Below, one piece after another: positions 53,453 to 62,803 of a DNA stretch of 64,000 bases. This DNA is from Bacteroidia bacterium. GTDB lineage: Bacteria > Bacteroidota > Bacteroidia > UKL13-3. Under the pieces are notes generated by a model, which saw only the letters and a program-made list of their open reading frames with translations, was not told the DNA's origin and did not search any database. A program made the translations under genes and the position numbers. The stretch covers positions 62,001 to 126,000 of the forward strand of contig JAIOYZ010000002.1 in NCBI GenBank assembly GCA_021740845.1, in the 5' to 3' direction. Numbering within the stretch: position 1 is the stretch's first letter; every line of letters starts with the position of its first letter.

Positions 53453-56353
53453 TTAGTTCTTCTCGTAAGTAGCAACTTCTACGTCTTTGAAGTCTTGGAT
53501 TTTATAACCAAGTTTCTCAATAGGTGCTTTCACTTTTTCCTTATCTCCAACAATTAGAATAATCATTTTATCTGGCTGAAGTACTTCTTTTGCCAATGCA
53601 TTAATTTCTTCCTTTGTTAATGATTTGATCGTTAAATTTTGCTGACGAATATAATCCTTAGGCAAATTGTATTCAACCAATCTGTTTAAGAAACTTGCCT
53701 TTTGGAAATTAGTTTCATAACGCAATGCATCACTTTGAGTTATTGAATTTTTCATAAATTCCAATTCTTCATCGGTAATACCATTGTCACGGTAATTATT
53801 CACTTCGTACATAATTTCTTTTAAAGCACTATCAGTTGCAGAAGTACGCACTCCGGTAGATATTTCATAAACACCTGGGCGTTCTCTATATGCACTGTTA
53901 TATGAACGAATACCATAAGTAAAGCCTTTGTCTTCACGTAAGTTTAGGTTCAAACGGCTATTAAAACTACCTCCCAACGGATAGTTCATTGCATTTGTTT
54001 TGAAGAACTTGCCATTCCAATCGTAATTCTGGCCTAAGTTACCAATACGAATTTCAGACTGAGCTGCTTTATATTTATCTACCAACATAACTTGCTTACC
54101 ACCATTTGGAACTGCAACTGGCACTGCCATTGGAGGATATACCACACCTTTTTTAGCCCAACTTTTTAAGAAACCAACTTTACTCATTATTTCTTGTTCT
54201 GTAACATCCCCAACAATTGTTAAAGTAGCAAAATCAGGAGCATAAAATTTATCGTAAAAACTTTGAACATCTTTAATGCCCATAGATTTAATTGATTTCA
54301 AAGTACCTCCTACTGGCTCTGCTGCAATTGATTTACCGTAAATTAATTTATTAAATGCCAAATCCGCTGTAGCTGCTGCATTGTACTTTTGAGAATTTAC
54401 CGATTGGTAATTTTGTGATTGGTTCAACTTAAATTCATCTGCATTAAATTTAGGACGCATTAATTTTTCTTCTACTAATTTTAAAGTAGCGTCCAAATTC
54501 TTTTTCAAACAAATAACCTGCATAAAATGATTATCTGTTCCACTACCAAAGCTAATTGAACTACCTAATTTATCCATTTCGTTCTCAAACTGTTCGCTTG
54601 TATAATTTTGGGTTGCCTCTCCCATCATATCTGCTGTTAAAGATGCCAAACCAGTTTTAGAAGGGTCTCCAACTGCAATATTTCCACCTTTCATATTTAA
54701 TAAAATAGTTATTACAGGTGATTCTTTGGTTTCGGTTCCAATAACTTTAATTCCATTATCCCAATTTGCTGCATAAAAATTAGGAATTTCAGTTAATTTA
54801 GCTGCTCCTGGAGTTGGGCGAACACTTCTATCAAAATTATCTTTAGGAACAGTATAGCTTAAACCTTTGTATTCTAATTCAGTTTTTGTGGCAACTCCAG
54901 ATGATTTTTGCTCAACAGATTCATCTTTGTTTGCAGCTGCATTAGCCTTTTTAGGAAATACATTTACCAAGGTGTAATTTCTACCTTTAACATATTGACG
55001 ATAAACTCTCATTACATCTTCTTTAGTAACCTTTGTATAGCGAGCTAACTCATCAGAAAGATTGTAACCTTTTTCTAATTTAGTATTCCCATGACTTAAA
55101 TACCAAGTTTGGCTTAAAACGCTAGCACGGCTACCTATACTTTGCATTGATTGAATAATACTGGTTTCAAACTGGCCTTTAGCACGATTCAAATCATCAT
55201 CGTTTACACCTTTCGTATCAAATTCATTTAACATGGCCAAAAATCCTTTTTCAATGTCGTTATCTCCATCAAAATTTGGCATGGCATAAAAAGCCACTAC
55301 AAATTCACCTGCTAATTCTGTAGCAGAATGATATGAGAATGCTTGAATTGCTTTTTCAGGTTTTACAAAGTTTTTATAAATAATTGAGTTAGATCCATTA
55401 CCCAAAACAAATCCTAAAACATCTAATGCAGCCTCGTCATTGTGGTAATTTTTTACTGTTGGGTAAGTAAATTGGTAAAGTGGAACTGGAACATTATCAC
55501 CATAGTTTGCATATTTGTTATCTGGTAAACGAACAGGCTCTATTCTTTGTGCACGTACTTCTGGTCCTCTTGGAATTGGTCCAAAATATTTCTCAGTCAA
55601 CATTACAACATCTGCAGGTTTAACATCACCTGTTACAACCACACAAGCATTGTTTGGACCATACCAACGCATAAAGAAGTTTTTCAAGTCATTAACATCC
55701 ACTCTATCCAAATCTTCCAAATAACCAATGGTTGGCCAGCTATAAGGGTGACCAGAAGGATAAAGAGCTGCATCTTTTATTTCCTCTGTTTTACCAAATG
55801 GCACGTTGTCTACGCGTTGGCCTTTTTCATTTTTTACAGTTGCTCTTTGTACTTCAAATTTCTTTTGAGTAACAGAATCCAACAAAAATCCCATACGATC
55901 TGCCTCTAACCACAATGCAGTTTCCAAATAATTAGCTGGAAGAGTTTCAAAATAATTAGTTCTATCTCTGTTGGTAGTACCGTTCATTTGACCACCTGCT
56001 CCTTGAACAATTTTAAAATGCTCCTCATCTCTAACATGCATCGAGCCTTGGAACATCATGTGTTCAAAGAAATGGGCAAATCCAGATTTACCTGGGGTTT
56101 CGCGGGCTGAACCAACATGGTAAGTTACTTCAACATGTACTATAGGATCTGAATGATCCTCATGTACAATTAGTGTTAAACCATTAGGAAGTAAATATTT
56201 CTCGTAAGAAATTTTCATTTCCCCAGGGTTAGCAGTTACTTTCTCAAGCAATTGCGTTTGATTGGGGTTGGTAGCAGCTGGGGCTTGTGCTTTACTTACT
56301 TGGGAACCCAAGATAAAAGCGAATACTCCAGCAAATAATAAACCTTTTTTCAT
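53453..56353 (-). CDS. M16-family zinc peptidase, two-domain secreted form
   Basis: The protein is 966 aa with a signal peptide (LLFAGVFAFILGSQVSKAQ). The first M16 half has the inverted zinc motif HFFEHMMFQG at about residue 90 and the downstream Glu region ATVKNEKGQRVDN; the second half (from about 520) lacks the motif, as expected for the partner domain with the R/Y substrate pair (GFTYGIRSYNSAYRERP). It resembles PqqL/YmxG-type peptidases that clear peptides in the periplasm. Confidence 0.93.
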   Translation of the reverse strand: MKKGLLFAGVFAFILGSQVSKAQAPAATNPNQTQLLEKVTANPGEMKISYEKYLLPNGLTLIVHEDHSDPIVHVEVTYHVGSARETPGKSGFAHFFEHMMFQGSMHVRDEEHFKIVQGAGGQMNGTTNRDRTNYFETLPANYLETALWLEADRMGFLLDSVTQKKFEVQRATVKNEKGQRVDNVPFGKTEEIKDAALYPSGHPYSWPTIGYLEDLDRVDVNDLKNFFMRWYGPNNACVVVTGDVKPADVVMLTEKYFGPIPRGPEVRAQRIEPVRLPDNKYANYGDNVPVPLYQFTYPTVKNYHNDEAALDVLGFVLGNGSNSIIYKNFVKPEKAIQAFSYHSATELAGEFVVAFYAMPNFDGDNDIEKGFLAMLNEFDTKGVNDDDLNRAKGQFETSIIQSMQSIGSRASVLSQTWYLSHGNTKLEKGYNLSDELARYTKVTKEDVMRVYRQYVKGRNYTLVNVFPKKANAAANKDESVEQKSSGVATKTELEYKGLSYTVPKDNFDRSVRPTPGAAKLTEIPNFYAANWDNGIKVIGTETKESPVITILLNMKGGNIAVGDPSKTGLASLTADMMGEATQNYTSEQFENEMDKLGSSISFGSGTDNHFMQVICLKKNLDATLKLVEEKLMRPKFNADEFKLNQSQNYQSVNSQKYNAAATADLAFNKLIYGKSIAAEPVGGTLKSIKSMGIKDVQSFYDKFYAPDFATLTIVGDVTEQEIMSKVGFLKSWAKKGVVYPPMAVPVAVPNGGKQVMLVDKYKAAQSEIRIGNLGQNYDWNGKFFKTNAMNYPLGGSFNSRLNLNLREDKGFTYGIRSYNSAYRERPGVYEISTGVRTSATDSALKEIMYEVNNYRDNGITDEELEFMKNSITQSDALRYETNFQKASFLNRLVEYNLPKDYIRQQNLTIKSLTKEEINALAKEVLQPDKMIILIVGDKEKVKAPIEKLGYKIQDFKDVEVATYEKN

Positions 56354-56550
56354 TGTATTTATTTTTTGATTTTTGGTTTTTAAAGAGGCTAAATAAATAT
56401 TTTTAATATAATTTTAGCTTTCGCAATTTAAGGACTTTGATTAAAGTGCGACAATTTTTTTTATGAATGGAGCCATCAACTTTTAGACGGGTTTTTGCAG
56501 AATTGGGGAAAACTATTTTGATTTTCGTCCTTTTGAGACGCTAATTAGTA

Positions 56551-56580
56551 TTGCATTCTCTCAAAAGCTTCTTATTTTCG
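56551..56580 (+). promoter_or_regulatory. Predicted promoter for the DUF6580 gene
   Basis: TTG (56551-56553), 19 bp, then TATTTTCG (56573-56580) is one mismatch from the Bacteroidota -7 consensus, 20 bp before the ATG. Confidence 0.45.
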
Positions 56581-56600
56581 CCACACGAACAAATTATAAA

Positions 56601-57137
56601 ATGAATAAAAGAATATTAACAGTTGTTGCCCTTGTTTTTTTGGCAGCCTTGTTGCGCTTAATACCACATGCGCCAAACTTTAGTCCAATAGGAGCTTTAG
56701 CTATTTTTGGAGGTGCTTATTTGAGTAAAAAATATTTAGCCTATTTAATTCCAATTTTCGCCATGTTGGTGAGTGATTTATTTCTTGGATTTTACGGATT
56801 TGAAATGCTTATAACCTATGGAGCATTTATAGCATCTATTTTTATAGGAACTCAATTAAGAAAAAATATTACTTGGTATAATGTTGGCTTAGCTTCACTA
56901 TCAAGCTCTGTTGTATTTTTCTTAGTAACCAATTTTGTGTTTTTCTACCCAGCAACTATGGGAACAATTTATAGTCATAATTTTTCAGGTATGATTGCTA
57001 GTTATGTTGCAGGTTGGCCGTTTTTTCAAAATACATTTGCGTCTGATCTTCTATATAGCACAATTTTATTTGGAGGCTTTTATTTATTAAGCATCAATAT
57101 TCCTTCGCAAAAAACAAAAGAAATTAAGGTTTCATAA
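56601..57137 (+). CDS. DUF6580-type integral membrane protein
   Basis: The protein is 178 aa with five to six helices. The N-terminal LLRLIPHAPNFSPIGALAIF with G-A-Y-L-S-K-K, and the later SDLFLGFYG and GWPFFQNTFASDLLY, match a Bacteroidota family of putative transport proteins resembling ECF-transporter substrate-binding (QueT-like) subunits. The substrate is unknown; I see no cobalamin or other riboswitch in its leader. The 3' end overlaps the convergent subtilase gene by 14 bp. Confidence 0.8.
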   Translation: MNKRILTVVALVFLAALLRLIPHAPNFSPIGALAIFGGAYLSKKYLAYLIPIFAMLVSDLFLGFYGFEMLITYGAFIASIFIGTQLRKNITWYNVGLASLSSSVVFFLVTNFVFFYPATMGTIYSHNFSGMIASYVAGWPFFQNTFASDLLYSTILFGGFYLLSINIPSQKTKEIKVS

Positions 57138-58773
57138 AAGAATATTTCACCACTTTTTGTGGAAATGCAACGCTCAAGTGGTACAAACCACTTGGGCGTT
57201 TTTTGTATCCTTTAAGCACTACCCTATTCAAACCTTTTTTTAATTGAATAGCAACTTTATCAAATTCTCCCTTTGTGCTTTCCTCAGAAGCGATAGTCAC
57301 TTTTTGGTTCAACCTTGAAAAAATTAATACATGAATGTTTTTATCTTCTAATTCCCTTGCATCAAGTATACTGTCTTTATTAGCCTGAACCATTTTTGCT
57401 GCAAGCACTAAATTTGGTATGCCTGATCCAATATATTTATCGGGATTATAATAATTATCGCAGCTTAACATCAATGCTTCCTTAGTTTTTATTGCCGAAG
57501 ACAGGGGCGCTAATTGAAGCAATTGAGCTGCTGTTCCAGAAATAATTGGACAAGCATAAGAGGTGCCATTACCTTCAAAAACTTTGCCATTTGAACCAAG
57601 AATGGTGGTTGATTTTCCTAAGGCGGCAAGGTCTGGTTTTATTCTTTTATCTGCGGTTGGCCCAACAGAACTAAAACCCACATAGGCGCCAAATTTATCC
57701 ACTGCCCCAACGCTTAAACAATGTGGAGCATCTGCTGGGGCACTAATTTGTCTCCATGGATCATTTCCTTCATTTCCAGCACTTACAACAACCAAAATTC
57801 CCTTACTTGCAGCAATCTCTGCAGCCTGAGTTACTATGGTAGACTTTCCATCCAATTCTGAATATTTATGACCCATTTTTTTATCATCGTGTTTGGTATA
57901 ACCAAGTGATGAATTAATTATGTCGGCTCCAGCACTGTCTGCGTATTCCGCTGCAAGTGTCCAAAAATATTCCTCAACTAAAAATTCTGTAGAAGCATTT
58001 TCACTTCTCAATAGTATATATGTAGCTTTAGGCGCAGTGCCCATTATTACCCCAGGTTGATCAGCGGCTAAACAACTTAATACTGCCAAACCATGATCAT
58101 CATCCTCAAAAACTTCTTCTTCCTTTTCTACAAAATCATAGGATGATAGAATTCTTTTTTCATTCATCAAATTTTTAAAAGGTGGCAATTTATCTACATT
58201 CTTAAATCCAGCATCTAGAACCGCAATTAAAACACCTTCCCCATTTATTCCTGAATTCATCAAACCTTGGTCTGTTAACATTTCAATTTGTTTCTGACTT
58301 CTACCTAAATAAATTGAGTCAACTTTATCCTTTTTGTTTTCAAAACTCTGTTCAAGAATATTGAGTTGATTTTCGAGGCTATTTTCTGTGGCTTCTCCTT
58401 CCTCTGCATAAAAATAAGCTGGCCCCAAATATTTTATACTTTCCACAAAAGGTAAACGAAGCAGTGAATCTTCAATTGATTTAGAATCACATAAAACTAT
58501 ACTTCCATTTAACCAACGACTATTGCCATAAAGCAAAAGTGGTAATTGTGCTAATTGTGCTAAATAACTGCTATCAGGTGGAATGTCATTTACATTTAAT
58601 GGAACTCTATTCTTCGACCTTCTCTCAATTGCTCTGGTGGAAATATAGGTTGCGGGCTGGTAAAGTTGAGCTTTGTAATTGGGCTTATCTTTAAAAGCTA
58701 CAAAATAAAATCTTTGTTGGGCGCTTAGGTTCAAACCGAACCCTACTAAAATAACCAATAGAAAAAACCTCAT
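57124..58773 (-). CDS. Subtilisin-like serine peptidase (S8)
   Basis: The protein is 549 aa with a signal peptide (FFLLVILVGFGLNLSAQ). An N-terminal propeptide-like region (to about 170) precedes the catalytic domain: Asp in LIAVLDAGFKN, His in DDDHGLAVLS, the oxyanion Asn in VVSAGNEGND and Ser in GNGTSYACPII. The C-terminal end (about 470-549) is beta-rich, but I see no clear T9SS sorting signature. It is an extracytoplasmic peptidase. Its start overlaps the end of the lipoprotein gene upstream by 4 bp. Confidence 0.92.
   Translation of the reverse strand: MRFFLLVILVGFGLNLSAQQRFYFVAFKDKPNYKAQLYQPATYISTRAIERRSKNRVPLNVNDIPPDSSYLAQLAQLPLLLYGNSRWLNGSIVLCDSKSIEDSLLRLPFVESIKYLGPAYFYAEEGEATENSLENQLNILEQSFENKKDKVDSIYLGRSQKQIEMLTDQGLMNSGINGEGVLIAVLDAGFKNVDKLPPFKNLMNEKRILSSYDFVEKEEEVFEDDDHGLAVLSCLAADQPGVIMGTAPKATYILLRSENASTEFLVEEYFWTLAAEYADSAGADIINSSLGYTKHDDKKMGHKYSELDGKSTIVTQAAEIAASKGILVVVSAGNEGNDPWRQISAPADAPHCLSVGAVDKFGAYVGFSSVGPTADKRIKPDLAALGKSTTILGSNGKVFEGNGTSYACPIISGTAAQLLQLAPLSSAIKTKEALMLSCDNYYNPDKYIGSGIPNLVLAAKMVQANKDSILDARELEDKNIHVLIFSRLNQKVTIASEESTKGEFDKVAIQLKKGLNRVVLKGYKKRPSGLYHLSVAFPQKVVKYSFMKP
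58728..58737 (+). repeat. Dispersed motif GGTTCAAACC, exact copy 18
   Basis: It lies in the signal-peptide codons of the subtilase gene (coding strand Gly-Leu-Asn). Confidence 0.85.
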
Positions 58774-59453
58774 GGACGAGAAAAAGAAATTAACTTTTGA
58801 TGAACCTTATATCCAGAAATGCCAGAAACTTGAGTATTGGTATAATTGTTTGTAAAATCAACTAATCCAAAGCCTTTGCAGTAAACACTCTTTATTAAAA
58901 TATTTTCAATAACATTACTTGCCTGGGCTTCAATAACTGTTGCACAATTGGTAAACAGGGTATCGCCATTGTCGAAATTTGTTGAGTTGGATTGTAATTG
59001 AAAGGTCTTTTTGCCATTTCCATTTAGCTGGTTTCCATCCCACGTTTTTACATTGCCTATTGGAAAAACTAATTTAACTGTTCTAATATTCTCGTCAATC
59101 CTTTGCAAATTATTTTCTGTTTGTAGAACATAACATGAATTTCTTGGTTCAAAAAATAAAGAAGAATCGGGTTGAACCAAACGTAAAATTTCTAAATGAC
59201 CAGACAAGGTATGACCTTGAATAATTCCAGAATTGATTTCTTTTAAAATAAAATGAAAGGTGTCTATGCTTTGATTATTGTCGTTATAGGAAATAGAATC
59301 TACTGAATAGATTCTAACCCAGCCAGAATCTATGGGGAAATAATCATAGCCTAAATCGTAGGTTTCAATTTTTGCATCTTTCTTACACGAAACAAAACTT
59401 GTAATTGCTAGTATCATTATCCATTTCATGAATGGCAAACGAATTAATTTCAT
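58770..59453 (-). CDS. Lipoprotein of unknown function
   Basis: The protein is about 227 aa. The signal MKWIMILAITSFVSC followed by KKDA is a lipobox. The body is beta-rich (DYFPIDSGWVRIYSVDS, then NGNGKKTFQLQS and YCKGFGLVDFTNNY). No domain is recognised. The frame is open to 59558, but the extra residues would bury the signal and overlap mnmA; ATG 59453 or 59429 is better. It is coupled to the subtilase gene by a 4-bp overlap, so it may be a partner or inhibitor (inference). Confidence 0.75.
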   Translation of the reverse strand: MKLIRLPFMKWIMILAITSFVSCKKDAKIETYDLGYDYFPIDSGWVRIYSVDSISYNDNNQSIDTFHFILKEINSGIIQGHTLSGHLEILRLVQPDSSLFFEPRNSCYVLQTENNLQRIDENIRTVKLVFPIGNVKTWDGNQLNGNGKKTFQLQSNSTNFDNGDTLFTNCATVIEAQASNVIENILIKSVYCKGFGLVDFTNNYTNTQVSGISGYKVHQKLISFSRP

Positions 59454-59505
59454 TAATAATATCAAGGATTTGAGAATATTCAAGTATAACCAAAACTTAG
59501 AAGAT

Positions 59506-60621
59506 TTAGTTAATTCCAGTATTAATTTCATAGCTAGATTGTATCCAACCTCCACCAATTACGTCGTCTCCTTCATAAAATACTGCACTTTGTCCTGGTG
59601 CAATTCCTTTAACCTGTTTGTGAAAATCTACCTGCATTTTGTTGCCATGTTGAGTAATTATTGCATTTGTACCAGCGTCTTTATACCTAACTTTTGTAAG
59701 ACTTTCAAGGGAAGAAGGAAGGCTATCATATTTTTGGAGGTTAATATTTCTTACCCACATACCATTTCTTTGCAACTCCTCTTCCCTACCCAATACCACT
59801 GTATTAGTTTCTGGTTGAATTTCTAAAACGAACATTGGTTCACCCAAAGCAATTTCTAAACCTTTTCTTTGCCCAACTGTGTAAAATGGATACCCACGAT
59901 GCTTTCCAAGGACTTTTCCGTCTTTGTTTACAAATAATCCGCCATCAACTCTTTCTTCCAAACCGCTTACTTTTCTTTTCAAAAAGCCACGGTAATCATT
60001 GTCGGGCACAAAACAAATTTCGTAGCTTTCACTTTTATTAGCTAACTCTGTAAATCCTTTATCCAAGGCCATTTGCTTGATATCTGTTTTGTGAAATCCT
60101 CCTAAAGGAAATTTGGTTCTAGCCAAACTTTCTTGACTTAAGCCCCATAAAACATAACTCTGATCTTTGTGATGATCCAATCCTTTGCTAACAACAAAGC
60201 GGTTATTTTCATTTCTTATTTGAGCATAATGGCCAGTTGCAATAAATTCACAATCTAATTGATTTGCTCTTTTTAATAAAGCCTCCCATTTTATATGTGT
60301 ATTGCATAATACACATGGATTAGGCGTTCTTCCTGCTAAATATTCATCTACAAAATTGTCGATTACGAAATCTCCAAACTCGTCTCGAATATCTAAAATT
60401 AAATGATGAATACCGTATTGAACCGCAATGGCTCTGGCATCGTTGATGGAATCAAGGCTACAGCAGCCTGTTTCTTTTTTACTTCCACCACTATTTTGGT
60501 AATCCCATGTTTTCATGGTTATTCCAACAACCTCATAGCCTTCTTCGGCCAACATTACTGCCGCAACGGTACTATCAATACCGCCACTCATGGCAACTAA
60601 AATTCTTCCTTTTTTACTCAT
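59506..60621 (-). CDS. mnmA: tRNA-specific 2-thiouridylase MnmA
   Basis: The protein is 371 aa. It puts sulfur on U34 of tRNA-Lys, -Glu and -Gln. The PP-loop is VAMSGGIDSTVAAVML. The first catalytic Cys is in GRTPNPCVLCNTHIKWE and the second in SYEICFVPDNDYRGF; FYTVGQRKGLEIALGEP is conserved. A standard-length single copy, it lies 52 bp upstream of the lipoprotein gene on the same strand. Confidence 0.96.
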   Translation of the reverse strand: MSKKGRILVAMSGGIDSTVAAVMLAEEGYEVVGITMKTWDYQNSGGSKKETGCCSLDSINDARAIAVQYGIHHLILDIRDEFGDFVIDNFVDEYLAGRTPNPCVLCNTHIKWEALLKRANQLDCEFIATGHYAQIRNENNRFVVSKGLDHHKDQSYVLWGLSQESLARTKFPLGGFHKTDIKQMALDKGFTELANKSESYEICFVPDNDYRGFLKRKVSGLEERVDGGLFVNKDGKVLGKHRGYPFYTVGQRKGLEIALGEPMFVLEIQPETNTVVLGREEELQRNGMWVRNINLQKYDSLPSSLESLTKVRYKDAGTNAIITQHGNKMQVDFHKQVKGIAPGQSAVFYEGDDVIGGGWIQSSYEINTGIN

Positions 60622-60708
60622 TAGTCAAAACATTAAAGGGGAAAAAGCCCTTGTGATTGATGATGCAAATATAGTTTACCTTTTCGATAATGAAAAAGTC
60701 AATTTAAA

Positions 60709-61359
60709 TTACTCTTTCCAAACAGATGGAAACAATAGATAGGCGAGAAAAAAAACTAAACAATTGAAGGCAAATAATATCTCAAGGTCCTTTAATATTA
60801 AACTTGAATCTAAACCATCAATTGCTCGTTTTGAAGCTTTTATTATTATTAGCAACAGAGGGATAATTATAGGCAAACTCAATACGGGCATCAATAAATT
60901 GCTATTTCCAGCCTTTGATGCGATGGCTGATAACATAGTAAAAGTGCTCGCAAAACCAATACAACCTAAAAAAGTAATTGCAAAATAGAATCCTACAGAA
61001 TCTATAGGATTACCTAATAACAAAATAAAAGTAGCTAAACAAAGTGCGGCCAAAACAACATTTAATAGGGCATTGTATATAAATTTGGCAACTAATAATT
61101 GTTGGGGTTGAACCAACATATGATAATAAAGATTCTTGCCTTTTCCTTCTCCAATAAAACTCTTTGCAATTGCATTAATAGAAATAAAAAGCATAACAAC
61201 CCAAAATACGCCATTCCATGTGTTATTATTTAAAACTTTAATTGCAAGGTAAACCACAAAAACAGAAGATAAAACCTGAATCAGAATTCCGTTTAAGGCA
61301 TACCTCTGCCTCCATTCTAGTAGTAATTCCTTTTTTATTAATTGCTGGATTGCCGACAT
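60709..61359 (-). CDS. ccmB: Heme exporter subunit CcmB
   Basis: The protein is 216 aa with six transmembrane helices. The start IKKELLLEWRQRYALNGILI and the C-terminal LVFFLAYLLFPSVWKE fit CcmB, the membrane part of the cytochrome c maturation ABC complex. The usual partners ccmA and ccmC are not beside it in this window: mnmA follows 87 bp downstream and a desaturase gene precedes it. Confidence 0.88.
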   Translation of the reverse strand: MSAIQQLIKKELLLEWRQRYALNGILIQVLSSVFVVYLAIKVLNNNTWNGVFWVVMLFISINAIAKSFIGEGKGKNLYYHMLVQPQQLLVAKFIYNALLNVVLAALCLATFILLLGNPIDSVGFYFAITFLGCIGFASTFTMLSAIASKAGNSNLLMPVLSLPIIIPLLLIIIKASKRAIDGLDSSLILKDLEILFAFNCLVFFLAYLLFPSVWKE

Positions 61360-61415
61360 TCCTTTAAAATTAGGTTACCCAATTATTCAGTCCTTATTAC
61401 TTAATGAAGAATTAT

Positions 61416-62498
61416 TTATGCTACTCCCAATTCTTTTAGCCTTTTTAGATGCGATTTAACAGCACCAATTAGGGTTGGATTAGACAAATATGGAAATCCG
61501 TATTTTTTTGCTGTTGCTTCAACAATTTTGGAAATTTTTGGATAATGAAGGTGGCAAATATTTGGAAATAAATGATGTTCAACCTGGAAATTTAAACCTC
61601 CAACATACCAATTAAGTAACCAATTTTTAGGTGCAAAATTAGCTGTAGTCATAAGTTGATGTACAGCCCATTCATTTTCTGTCACTTTATTTTCATTTGG
61701 CACTGGTTGCACAACTCCTTCAACAATATGAGCCATTTGGAAAACTATTGCAAAAATAAATCCGGCCACCATATGCATCCCTGTAAATGAAACAAGTACT
61801 TGCCACCATGCTAAGTCGGTGTATATTATTGGTAGTCCAATTAATATAAAAAGGTAAATTAATTTCACACCAATTAAAATGCTGTATTCCTTTTTAGGAT
61901 CACCTAAATGTTGTTTCATTAAACCAACTTTTTCATAACCCATAAGTCTAGGAAGGTCAACAACAAGCATAGAAAATGTCATCATAGTGTATAATGGCAA
62001 TGAATATAGATATTGGTATTTATGAATTGGTTTTAATTGAGATTGCTCCGAAAAACGCATAATCCAGCGAGGTTGAATATCCTCATCCAAACCGTCAATA
62101 TTAGTATATGCATGGTGGAAGATATTATGTTGAATTTTCCAATTAAATACATTGCTACCTATAAGATACATGCTATAACCCATCATCTTATTTACCCATT
62201 TGTGTTTAGAATATGAATTATGCAAAGCGTCATGCATTACACTCATTCCAACCCCTGCCGTACCAAACCCTGCAATTAAGTACATCCAAAATGCAGAAGA
62301 AAAGGATAGGTTGTAATAAAAAATTGCAGCAAGAGGTAAAACATATAGTGAATAAACTGAAATGGTTTTAAGAATCATAACAAAATTCCCTTTGGTAGAA
62401 ATGTTATTATCTTTAAAATAAAGATTTACATTATGTCTTAATTCTTTTGCAAAATCTTTTTGAGCGCTTATGTCGCTATGAAATTTTATAAGCTTCAT
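61416..62498 (-). CDS. Fatty acid desaturase (linoleoyl-CoA/delta-6 type)
   Basis: The protein is 360 aa, membrane-bound di-iron. The three histidine boxes are MHDALHNSY, HNIFHHAYTN and QVEHHLFPNICHLHY, the last with Gln for the first His as in front-end desaturases. It introduces a double bond into an acyl chain, adjusting membrane fluidity. It is transcribed ahead of ccmB with a 56-bp spacing, so a shared transcript is possible but not certain. No fused cytochrome b5 domain is present. Confidence 0.92.
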   Translation of the reverse strand: MKLIKFHSDISAQKDFAKELRHNVNLYFKDNNISTKGNFVMILKTISVYSLYVLPLAAIFYYNLSFSSAFWMYLIAGFGTAGVGMSVMHDALHNSYSKHKWVNKMMGYSMYLIGSNVFNWKIQHNIFHHAYTNIDGLDEDIQPRWIMRFSEQSQLKPIHKYQYLYSLPLYTMMTFSMLVVDLPRLMGYEKVGLMKQHLGDPKKEYSILIGVKLIYLFILIGLPIIYTDLAWWQVLVSFTGMHMVAGFIFAIVFQMAHIVEGVVQPVPNENKVTENEWAVHQLMTTANFAPKNWLLNWYVGGLNFQVEHHLFPNICHLHYPKISKIVEATAKKYGFPYLSNPTLIGAVKSHLKRLKELGVA

Positions 62499-62803
62499 TC
62501 AATAGATACTGGTTTTTAATGGGTTAGGATTTACCTAGACTAAATATCGTGTAAAGGTATAGCAATTTAGTAAAGAACAAGTTTTAATAACTGGAATAAA
62601 TTAATTTAGTTTTTAAAATACAAGTGCTTAACTAATTGATTTTGCTAATGAAATATTTTTTTCTTAATAAAACAATTTAAAAATATCCAATAACATTTTA
62701 AGGTCTTAAGTAGTGGCAGTTAGATAGGTTAAAACTGTATATTTTATGTTTTTAATTGCCATATTCATTTTTCTTTTAAATTTGTCTGTTTGAACCAAAA
62801 AAA
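62499..62803. other. 305-bp gene-free stretch between divergent desaturase and carboxylase genes
   Basis: There is no ORF or RNA gene. It must hold two divergent promoters; only the rightward one at 62756-62784 is recognisable. A near-copy of the dispersed motif (62787-62796) lies between that promoter and the ATG. Confidence 0.65.
62756..62784 (+). promoter_or_regulatory. Predicted promoter for the acyl-CoA carboxylase gene
   Basis: TTG (62756-62758), 18 bp, then TAAATTTG (62777-62784) is an exact -7 match. Transcription would begin near the start of the motif variant TGTTTGAACC. Confidence 0.55.

Noticed and set aside
56354-56600. Cobalamin or other riboswitch before the DUF6580 gene
   Set aside because: The leader is short and AT-rich after the predicted promoter, with no B12-box or other recognisable aptamer.
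2601-58737. GGTTCAAACC copies as tRNA T-arm remnants
   Set aside because: The T-loop has GGTTCRAATCC-type sequence, but none of the copies has a matching acceptor stem or anticodon arm around it, and they occur within intact genes.
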